This document shows, piece by piece, positions 1 through 5,590 of a DNA stretch of 6,062 nucleotides; position 1 is the first letter of the stretch; the number at the start of each line of letters is the position of its first letter. Both the position numbers and the translations under genes were made by a program. The stretch spans positions 1-6,062 of the forward strand of contig JAOAGU010000052.1 of assembly GCA_026415595.1 (NCBI GenBank). Direction: 5' to 3'. A model generated the notes under the pieces. The model had not been told where the DNA came from. It worked only from the letters and a program-made list of their open reading frames with translations, and did not search any database. Source of the DNA: Thermodesulfovibrio sp. (GTDB lineage Bacteria; Nitrospirota; Thermodesulfovibrionia; Thermodesulfovibrionales; Thermodesulfovibrionaceae).

Positions 1-1123
1 GATTATGCCACCAATTATGGGTGCTGGCTGTTTTATAATGGCTGAGTTTCTTAATATTCCCTATGCGCATATAATGATTGCAGGATTAATTCCTGCTTTA
101 ATTTATTTTGCTGGTATAGCAGCTGGAATATGGATTGAAGCAGGAAGAACAGGCATGGGTAAGCTTCCTAAGGAGTTAATGCCTGAATTAAAATCTATAT
201 TGAGACCCAGCAGAATATTAGGTTTTGTTCTTCCTATTGGAACGCTTGGTGTGCTTCTTTTTATGTTTTTCCCTGCTCAAATATGCGCAGCATGGGCAAT
301 TGTGGTTTCAATAGTATTTTTTACTTTTTTTGGAGGCTCTCTTAAAGCAAAGGAAATTTTAAGTAGAATAAAGTCAATCTGGGGAGGACTTTTTGAGGGT
401 ATTGTAAAGGCTTTAGCATGGCTTATGATAATGATGGCATGTGTTCAGATTGCTGTAAGCCTTATATCTTTAACAGGTTTTGGAGTAAAGGTATCAGAGG
501 TAATTATTGAGATATCTGGCTATAATGTCTATCTTGCTCTTATTGCAACAATGCTTACTGCAATAATTCTTGGAATGGGCATGACAACAACTGCTGCATA
601 TGTCATAGCTGCTGCTGTTTTAGTGCCAGCACTGCAACAAATGGGAATTAACCCTCTTGCAGCTCATCTATTTATTTTTTATTTTGCCATCAAGTCGGGT
701 TTAACCCCTCCTGTATGTATTACAGTCTTCACAACAACTGCTATTGCTGGAGGCAGTTGGCTAAGGGCTGCTTGGTATTCCATGAAATTAGGAATAGGTG
801 GTTATATAATGCCATTCTTCTTCATATTTGTTCCAGCTTATTTGATGAAAGGTCCGGCATGGGAGGTATTATTTATATTCATAGGTGCTTTTGTTGCTAT
901 GTTTGCCATAGAAGCAGGTGTTCTTGGTTACTGGAAAAAACCTTCTACTTTTCTTGAAAGAGCTCTATACATAATTGGTGGATTGATAATGATGGCTCCA
1001 GGACACTGGACATTTATAGGTCTGGCAATTTTCTTCATAGGGCTTTTACTTGAAAAATTTGATGTGCAGATACCAATAATAGCAAAAAGACCAGCTCAAA
1101 TTATGAGAAAACAAACAAATTAA
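1..1123 (+). CDS. TRAP transporter fused permease (4TM/12TM type), C-terminal part, 5'-truncated by window edge
   Basis: This is the large membrane subunit of a tripartite ATP-independent periplasmic (TRAP) transporter, which moves organic acids or similar solutes inward using a cation gradient together with a periplasmic binding protein that is not in the window. The frame is already open at base 2 (Ile before the first Met), and the first visible residues, IMPPIMGAGCFIMAEFLNIP, match the interior of the DctM-like domain, so the real start lies to the left. Counting from the Met at base 5, the family signature GMGMTTTAAYV is at residues 190-200, followed by PLAAHLFIFYFA (217-228) and SGLTPPVC (231-238), a conserved re-entrant/substrate region. 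Roughly ten hydrophobic segments are present, with extra helices at about 285-305 and 322-348 after the DctM core, as in the fused 4TM/12TM proteins. It ends with tandem TAA codons inside a terminator hairpin. The substrate cannot be told from sequence. The family call is firm. Confidence 0.92.
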   Translation, partial: IMPPIMGAGCFIMAEFLNIPYAHIMIAGLIPALIYFAGIAAGIWIEAGRTGMGKLPKELMPELKSILRPSRILGFVLPIGTLGVLLFMFFPAQICAAWAIVVSIVFFTFFGGSLKAKEILSRIKSIWGGLFEGIVKALAWLMIMMACVQIAVSLISLTGFGVKVSEVIIEISGYNVYLALIATMLTAIILGMGMTTTAAYVIAAAVLVPALQQMGINPLAAHLFIFYFAIKSGLTPPVCITVFTTTAIAGGSWLRAAWYSMKLGIGGYIMPFFFIFVPAYLMKGPAWEVLFIFIGAFVAMFAIEAGVLGYWKKPSTFLERALYIIGGLIMMAPGHWTFIGLAIFFIGLLLEKFDVQIPIIAKRPAQIMRKQTN

Positions 1124-1160
1124 TAAGAGCCTCAGGTAGTTCCTGAGGCTCTTATTTTTA
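1122..1160. terminator. Bidirectional intrinsic terminator between convergent genes
   Basis: A perfect 15-bp inverted repeat has arms at 1122-1136 and 1142-1156 (left arm AATAAGAGCCTCAGG) around a 5-base loop, TAGTT. Reading rightward the stem ends in TTATTTTTA, a good U-tract for the permease transcript. Reading leftward it is followed by TTAATTTGTTTGTTTT, a looser U-rich tract that could end the minus-strand operon. The stem contains most of the permease TAA stop and the whole TGA stop of the hydrolase gene, so one element closes both transcription units. Confidence 0.9.
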
Positions 1161-1734
1161 ATATTTCTTCAAAGGCAATCCAATGAGGAGTATTTATCAG
1201 AAAGGTTTTAGCAAAGGGATAATGATTTTTTAAATCTTCCAAAGCCTTTATTGGAAGGATTTTATCGTTTAATCCTTGAACAAGAATAAGATTTTTAGCT
1301 TCCGAATATAAATCTGAAACTTCAGAAGAAATGAGAAACTCAAGTCCGTAGATCAGCTTTTTACGGTTAAATACTGTAGGAATGACGGGTTTACAGCCAG
1401 CATTAATTAGAAATTCCTTTATAACTTTTTCAGGTTCTGTCTCCATTTTTTGGATCATTCTTCTTAGAATTTTTGGTTTAATATAATGAGTAAAGCTTTT
1501 AAATCCTGCAATAACTATTATTTCCTTAAATCTTTCAGAAAAAAATTTAAGATTTTTTAGAACAATATGACCACCTGTTGACCAACCAATTACTGTGTCA
1601 CTTAATTTATCTTTCAAAAAATCTAAAATCCCCTCCTCATCAAAGTCAAGGAAAGGATTGATAAAATACCAATCTTCAGGAATATCTCCCAAAGCTTCCT
1701 TAAATCCTGCCCAGCCAGAGATAAAAAGTTTCAC
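1132..1734 (-). CDS. Small alpha/beta-fold hydrolase, BioH-like
   Basis: A 200-residue alpha/beta hydrolase, short for the fold. SGWAG at residues 6-10 resembles the oxyanion-hole loop (HGWG in BioH). GWSTGG at 50-55 is the nucleophile elbow with Ser52. GLNDKILP at 154-161 supplies the likely acid Asp157, and PHW at 183-185 supplies His184, giving a complete Ser-Asp-His triad. The segment after the elbow (VIAGFKSF, then IKPKILRRM) resembles the lid region of BioH, which cleaves pimeloyl-ACP methyl ester in biotin synthesis, but no biotin gene is visible and the substrate is not established; BioG or another esterase is possible. The start is GTG, whose first base is the last base of the preceding gene's TAG stop (TAGTG). 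No Shine-Dalgarno is visible, so translation is probably coupled to the upstream gene. It is the last gene of the leftward operon and ends inside the terminator stem. Confidence 0.8.
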   Translation of the reverse strand: MKLFISGWAGFKEALGDIPEDWYFINPFLDFDEEGILDFLKDKLSDTVIGWSTGGHIVLKNLKFFSERFKEIIVIAGFKSFTHYIKPKILRRMIQKMETEPEKVIKEFLINAGCKPVIPTVFNRKKLIYGLEFLISSEVSDLYSEAKNLILVQGLNDKILPIKALEDLKNHYPFAKTFLINTPHWIAFEEILKIRASGTT

Positions 1735-2672
1735 TACTGATTAATTATTGCCACAGTTTGTTCAAAACAACTATTAAGAACTGTTGAGCTCACTCCTCCA
1801 AATACTATATCCTTAATTGCAGAACGGCCTTTTCGTCCCATTATTATCAGATTATAGTCGCCTTGTTGTATCTCTCTGAGGATTTCATCCCTGGGAAAAC
1901 CAACTGAGATTTTTGTTTCAATTAAATCTTCAGAAACCCCTTCATCAGTAAATCTTTTTTTTGCCTCAAGAAGAATTTCTTCTGCTTCTATCTCTGGGTC
2001 AATTCCTTGCCTTGTTCTTTCAAGATAGAGAGATACATTTATAATTCTTAAAATTATAATTTTTTGTATATCTTTAATATTTTTTGCAAGAGATACACCA
2101 TGTTCAACTGCCTTTATTGAGTATTCAGAGCCATCAACTGGAATAAGTATCCGACTAATAGGCTTTTCCTCTGAAATTTTTTGTCCGATTAAGTATATGT
2201 TTTGATTTAAAAGACCATAAAGTATCTTCTCAGAAACGCTACCGAGAATTATTTTTTTGAATTTAGACATTACCCTTCGGGCAAGCATAACGGTCTTGAT
2301 GTCTTTATTAGTTGAGATTTCTATGATTTTATTTGCAGGCTCTCCTATTTCTACTTCCTTTTTAATGCTTCCTAAGAAACCTTTATTTTTAATATATCTT
2401 TCGTACTCATCTAAAAATGGCATAGTGTTATCTTTGACATATTTATCAATGATTTTCTCAGCTAAAAATCTGTCCTGCATCATAACCGACCTGAAATCCA
2501 CATTCTTTATCTTTTCGCTCAAATTTTCAAGAGAAATTACATTAAGAAGTGTAAGCTCTATATTTTTATCTTCAGAAGACTTTAATAATGAACTAACAAA
2601 TCTGATTGCCTGTTTTGAATTCTCGCTTCTGTCAACAGGAAGCAGTATTTTTTTAAATGAGTTCTCTATCAT
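1734..2672 (-). CDS. Tandem-domain universal stress protein (UspA superfamily)
   Basis: A 312-residue cytoplasmic protein with two UspA domains, about residues 7-163 and 172-312. Each begins with the typical first strand (KKILLPVDRSENS at 7-19; SRILIPVDGSEYS at 173-185). UspA proteins bind ATP or AMP and modulate stress responses or partner proteins; several regulate transporters. In domain 2 the nucleotide loop G-2x-G-9x-G is kept (Gly279, Gly282, Gly292), with Gly293 where Ser/Thr is usual. In domain 1 the two loop glycines are Ala131 and Val134, while the final GS (144-145) remains, so that half probably binds nucleotide poorly. The ATG overlaps the TGA of the carbonic-anhydrase-like gene by four bases (ATGA), with a weak GAG five bases upstream, so the two are co-translated. 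A role in regulating the upstream antiporter or carbonic-anhydrase module is inference. Confidence 0.92.
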   Translation of the reverse strand: MIENSFKKILLPVDRSENSKQAIRFVSSLLKSSEDKNIELTLLNVISLENLSEKIKNVDFRSVMMQDRFLAEKIIDKYVKDNTMPFLDEYERYIKNKGFLGSIKKEVEIGEPANKIIEISTNKDIKTVMLARRVMSKFKKIILGSVSEKILYGLLNQNIYLIGQKISEEKPISRILIPVDGSEYSIKAVEHGVSLAKNIKDIQKIIILRIINVSLYLERTRQGIDPEIEAEEILLEAKKRFTDEGVSEDLIETKISVGFPRDEILREIQQGDYNLIIMGRKGRSAIKDIVFGGVSSTVLNSCFEQTVAIINQ

Positions 2673-3364
2673 ATAATCTCAAATTTTATTTTTTTATTAT
2701 CTAATAGGACAAATGCTTCTTTCGGGACGATATAGTTATTATCAATATAATGAACTTGAATTCCGGAGATTAATGCATAACTGATTCCTTTTGATTGAAC
2801 ATAATTTTCCATAGTCTTTTCAATATCCTCACAAGTTACTCTAAGAGCTAATTGGGTAACATCTAATAAACTGGGAGATTCAATAGATAATTCTCTGAGA
2901 AGTCTCTGCCTAACAAAAGTCAATTCATGATTATCCACTTCATTTGTTTTTTTATCTTTCTTTGATAGCTCATTTAGAAATAAAATCAGAGCTCCGCATG
3001 CGGTTGATCTTTCCAAGCCTTTTCTTTTACAAATCCCGATTTCTTCCTTTTCGCCTAAACCTATGTGAGAAAATACATAAAAAACGCATTTCTTATTTCT
3101 TTCTATTTCAGGGGCATGACTTATAAAAACTTCTGCACCGATTTTACCTGAGGTATAAAGACCGGCAAAGCTTGAAAAATTGAACACTTCTCCCCATAGG
3201 TTTCTTATATGAAATAAAATGCTTTGACATATCTCATCTCTACAAAGACAAACACCTGCAATTGTATTATCACGATTAAATCCATAGTCTTTTAATTTTT
3301 CATAGGAAAGCTTTATAAACGAATCTTCTGTAATATATTTATTAAAAATTTTATCTAAGGACAT
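2669..3364 (-). CDS. LCIB-type beta-carbonic-anhydrase-like protein
   Basis: I read this 231-residue soluble protein as a relative of the LCIB/LCIC (limiting-CO2-inducible) group of beta-carbonic anhydrases, zinc enzymes interconverting CO2 and bicarbonate. The pattern matches the family in order: an N-terminal helical part ending KLKDYGFNRDNTIAGV; CRDE at 41-44 (C-x-D, like the family's C-x-D-E); a Gly-rich stretch, AGLYTSGKIGAEV (67-79), followed by SHAP (82-85); SHIGL at 99-103; and TACGAL at 121-126. Predicted zinc ligands are Cys41, His100 and Cys123, with Asp43 as the dyad acid. Its arginine partner is uncertain (Arg42 is adjacent; position 47 is Gln). The last 90 residues (including SGIQVHY, 200-206) match no domain I can name. 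The ATG at 3364 is preferred: an in-frame ATG at 3457 would overlap the antiporter gene by 61 bases and add 31 residues encoded in another frame of that gene. No signal peptide or membrane helix is evident. Catalytic activity is not proven. Confidence 0.7.
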   Translation of the reverse strand: MSLDKIFNKYITEDSFIKLSYEKLKDYGFNRDNTIAGVCLCRDEICQSILFHIRNLWGEVFNFSSFAGLYTSGKIGAEVFISHAPEIERNKKCVFYVFSHIGLGEKEEIGICKRKGLERSTACGALILFLNELSKKDKKTNEVDNHELTFVRQRLLRELSIESPSLLDVTQLALRVTCEDIEKTMENYVQSKGISYALISGIQVHYIDNNYIVPKEAFVLLDNKKIKFEII

Positions 3365-3374
3365 GATTAGCTTT

Positions 3375-3383
3375 ATTATATCA
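3375..3383 (-). promoter_or_regulatory. Candidate extended -10 promoter just upstream of the carbonic-anhydrase-like gene
   Basis: The minus strand reads TGATATAAT, a perfect match to the extended -10 consensus TGnTATAAT, inside the 32-base gap between the antiporter stop and the ATG at 3364. No convincing -35 box is seen at the usual distance, which extended -10 promoters can tolerate. Initiation about 7 bases downstream would fall some 3-6 bases before the ATG, implying a nearly leaderless message. This agrees with the lack of a Shine-Dalgarno (the preceding bases are AAAGCTAATC). The region is AT-rich, so a chance match is quite possible. Confidence 0.35.
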
Positions 3384-3396
3384 TATTTATTTTTTT

Positions 3397-5199
3397 CTAA
3401 ATATAACCTTTTGCATAATAAATTATCAGATAAAGTAATAAAAAGAATATTGACCATAAAACAAGCACTCCGACTGGTATAGGCGCGAGAGAATCTCCTG
3501 GATATATTGCTTTTTCTGTTTTTAGTCGAGCTTCAATTTCCTTTCTTTTTTCAGGGATTGAGAATAGGAGCAAAATTGAATCCCACATGATTTTTATTGC
3601 TAAAATTGGATTTTTTGTTAACCAGCCTAAAAAAGTTGGAATTTCGTTGAAAACTATCTTGTTTATTACTTGCATAACCGTAGAACCAGGTTTGCTTATA
3701 AACCACATGAAAGCCTGAGCTCCTTTTCTGTAAAACCAGTCTAAATCAAGATTTGTTGCTCTCATCTCAGCTGGGAAAATTCCTGCCCTCATTAGAAACA
3801 CATAGGCAAGAATTCCGAAAAGAAGAAGCTGGGTTGTAGTTACAATATGGGAGGCAGTGTATGGCTGAAAATCAACAGGATAGGGAAGCAAACTATACAG
3901 TGGACCCGGGACAACACCAATAAAAACGCATAAAAATGCAGTAAGTCCCATTGCAAGAAGCATATGAGGAGGAGACTCCTTTGTTCTTATGCCCGAATCA
4001 TGTGAGAAAAAGGCATGGTAAGGAACTTTAATTCCAGCATGCTCAAGGACACCAACAGAGGCAAAGGTAAGCATAAACCAGATAGGAATTAGTCCTCCTA
4101 TTGCTGAGGCTTCAACCACCATGGACTTACTTACAAATCCACTAAAAAGGGGAAAGGCTGAGATGGATGCAGCTCCTATAATGCAGAATATTGCTGTAAG
4201 GGGCATGCTTTTATAAAGCCCTCCTAAGTCAGTGCATTTTATTTTGCCAGTCCTGTAAAGTACTGCTCCCATGGACATTACAAGTAAGGCTTTATACAAA
4301 ATGTGGCAGAAGACATGGGAGAAAGTTCCATTAAGGGAAAGTTGAGTGCCAATGCCTATTCCTGTTACCATATATCCAAGTTGGTTTATAAGACTGTAAG
4401 AAAGCACCTTTCTGAGGTCATTTTCAATAACAGCAAAAAATATAGGGAATACCGTCATAACTGCACCAATCCATATTAAAAGTTCTGTTCCCGGAAATCC
4501 CCTTGCAAGAACATACACAGCTGTTTTTGTGGTAAATGTCCACATAAAAACTCCTCCTGTGGGAGTTGTTCTCGGATAAGCATCGGGCAGCCAAGCATGT
4601 AGCCCCGGAAAAGCACAATTAAGCCCGAAGCCTATGAATATTAGCCAGGAACTTACACTTTTAAGTCCAATAAAGCCAAATTCTAAAGACCCTGTTTCGT
4701 AGAAGTACATGACGATTCCAACAAGTAAACATAAGCCACCGAATATGTGAACTAATAGATATCTCAAACCTGCACCATAGGATTCTTTTGTTCTTGAAGC
4801 CCATACAAGATAAAAGGCACTGAATGCCATTATCTCCCAGAATATGAAAAGAGTAATTAAGTCACCTGCGAAAACCACACCCAATGCAGCACCTGCATAA
4901 AAAAGTGCTGCCATATGCTGAACGCTCTCTTTTACATGAAGGGAATAAAGTAAGGCAAGAAAAGTTATTATATGATAGATATATCCGAAGAGTATACTTA
5001 TTTTGTCAACCTTTACGAGAATGAGGTTGTAGTCTAAAAATTTCAGACTCCAATGAAGCCCTTCAGGAATGTTTATAAAATTGATAAATCCTAATATTGG
5101 TAATAATAGAAGATAAAAAATTTGGAGTTTCCTACGAAAGAGAGGAAGTAATAGAGCTCCAATTATAAAAATAAGTGCAGGAGGAACTGAATTAATCAT
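3397..5199 (-). CDS. MrpD/NuoL-like antiporter subunit (proton-conducting membrane transporter family)
   Basis: A 600-residue integral membrane protein of the family shared by Mrp Na+/H+ antiporters and the complex I subunits NuoL/M/N, which carry protons or sodium across the membrane. About 15 helices precede a long polar and amphipathic region (485-565) and a last helix (575-596), an arrangement resembling NuoL's lateral helix plus final anchor. Visible channel residues are Glu122 (FWEIMAF, the helix-5 acid), Lys225 (FTTKTAVYVLAR), the SHVFCHILYKALL motif with His295, His299 and Lys303 (as in NuoL H-xxx-H-xxx-K), and Lys358 (FSGFVSKSM). The helix-7 lysine, expected just before the HAWLPDAYPR loop, is replaced by Asn194 (FGLNCAFPGL). 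Its ATG overlaps the preceding gene by eight bases and has an excellent AAAGGAGG nine bases upstream. It resembles 'antiporter subunit D' proteins of proteobacteria. The transported ion and the exact complex are unknown. Confidence 0.88.
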   Translation of the reverse strand: MINSVPPALIFIIGALLLPLFRRKLQIFYLLLLPILGFINFINIPEGLHWSLKFLDYNLILVKVDKISILFGYIYHIITFLALLYSLHVKESVQHMAALFYAGAALGVVFAGDLITLFIFWEIMAFSAFYLVWASRTKESYGAGLRYLLVHIFGGLCLLVGIVMYFYETGSLEFGFIGLKSVSSWLIFIGFGLNCAFPGLHAWLPDAYPRTTPTGGVFMWTFTTKTAVYVLARGFPGTELLIWIGAVMTVFPIFFAVIENDLRKVLSYSLINQLGYMVTGIGIGTQLSLNGTFSHVFCHILYKALLVMSMGAVLYRTGKIKCTDLGGLYKSMPLTAIFCIIGAASISAFPLFSGFVSKSMVVEASAIGGLIPIWFMLTFASVGVLEHAGIKVPYHAFFSHDSGIRTKESPPHMLLAMGLTAFLCVFIGVVPGPLYSLLPYPVDFQPYTASHIVTTTQLLLFGILAYVFLMRAGIFPAEMRATNLDLDWFYRKGAQAFMWFISKPGSTVMQVINKIVFNEIPTFLGWLTKNPILAIKIMWDSILLLFSIPEKRKEIEARLKTEKAIYPGDSLAPIPVGVLVLWSIFFLLLYLIIYYAKGYI

Positions 5200-5437
5200 T
5201 GTAGTAATCCTCCTTTCTCTTAACTATAGGTCTAAGGATGTGTTTTGCAATAAGGATAAGAAAAACAAAGGCGACAAAGCCAAAAGATGCATAAAAGAAG
5301 GTATATTCTTCCCAAGGGAAATAAACATGTTTATGTATAAATAACTCTGCCACAAGAGAAATTATCACAGATATATAAAAGACTATAAAAAACTTCTTTA
5401 CATTTTTAGGCTTATCAAAAAAGTCCTTTTTACCCAT
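5192..5437 (-). CDS. Small two-helix membrane protein of the antiporter cluster
   Basis: An 81-residue protein with a basic N-terminus (KKDFFDKPKNVKK), a first hydrophobic helix at about 16-33, a short loop with FIHKHVYFPWEEY (33-45), a second helix at about 46-66 and a basic/acidic tail ending RKEDYYND. I recall similar short proteins with a PWE...FY..FGFVA...L.AK core and an ED-YY tail beside MrpD-like genes in proteobacteria, so it is probably a structural or assembly subunit of the same membrane complex. That is recall plus context, not a demonstrated role. The ATG is preceded by AAAGGAGAGGG, a double purine-rich ribosome site, part of which forms the stop codon region of the 43-residue gene upstream. 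Its own last codons (RKED) encode the strong Shine-Dalgarno of the antiporter gene. Confidence 0.8.
   Translation of the reverse strand: MGKKDFFDKPKNVKKFFIVFYISVIISLVAELFIHKHVYFPWEEYTFFYASFGFVAFVFLILIAKHILRPIVKRKEDYYND
5209..5216 (-). promoter_or_regulatory. Strong Shine-Dalgarno for the 600-residue antiporter subunit
   Basis: AAAGGAGG on the minus strand lies nine bases before the ATG at 5199. It is embedded in the last codons of the 81-residue gene and supports that start. It is the best ribosome site in the window, whereas the genes further down the operon show weak or no sites. Confidence 0.85.
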
Positions 5438-5456
5438 CTATTATTTTCCCTCTCCT

Positions 5457-5588
5457 TTATATGGTATTCCAAAGAATAATCATTAAATAGACAAAAAGAA
5501 TAGTAAACACTATATAAAAAATTTTCCTGTATATAGGGTCTCCTTCCTGCTTAAATTTTTTAATTTTTATCCGTGGATTTGTTTCCAT
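5457..5588 (-). CDS. 43-residue single-helix membrane protein of the antiporter cluster
   Basis: A short open frame of 43 codons fits exactly between its neighbours. Its ATG comes two bases after the TGA of the upstream antiporter subunit, and its TAA overlaps the Shine-Dalgarno region of the 81-residue gene. The start has AGAGG ten bases upstream. The product has a polar, positively charged N-terminus (METNPRIKIKKFKQEGDPIY, residues 1-20; net positive) followed by one hydrophobic helix (about 24-41, YIVFTILFVYLMIILW) and a three-residue tail. By the positive-inside rule the N-terminus should be cytoplasmic. I do not recognise the family. The exact fit, ribosome site and membrane-protein composition argue for a real gene, likely a small accessory subunit of the same complex. 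Confidence 0.75.
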   Translation of the reverse strand: METNPRIKIKKFKQEGDPIYRKIFYIVFTILFVYLMIILWNTI

Positions 5589-5590
5589 AA

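Noticed and set aside
715..957. Plus-strand open frame of 80 codons inside the TRAP permease gene.
   Set aside because: Out-of-frame within a strongly conserved transporter; no independent evidence.
2257..2676. Open frame of about 139 codons on the plus strand.
   Set aside because: It lies wholly antisense to the universal stress protein gene, has no ribosome site or recognisable product, and the minus-strand frame is clearly the coding one.
3365..3457. Longer start (ATG at 3457) for the LCIB-like gene, adding 31 residues.
   Set aside because: It would overlap the antiporter gene by 61 bases, the GGAG ten bases upstream is explained by antiporter codons, and the added residues are just another frame of that membrane gene. 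The ATG at 3364 directly precedes the family-like N-terminus.
4424..4618. Minus-strand open frame of 64 codons inside the antiporter gene.
   Set aside because: An out-of-frame shadow of the 600-residue coding sequence, with odd Cys-rich composition and no start signals.
2669..5199. A true DabA/DabB (MpsB/MpsA) pair.
   Set aside because: DabA (DUF2309) proteins are several times longer than the 231-residue protein here, and the motifs here follow LCIB instead. The NuoL-like partner also sits among Mrp-type subunits, which simple DAB pairs lack.
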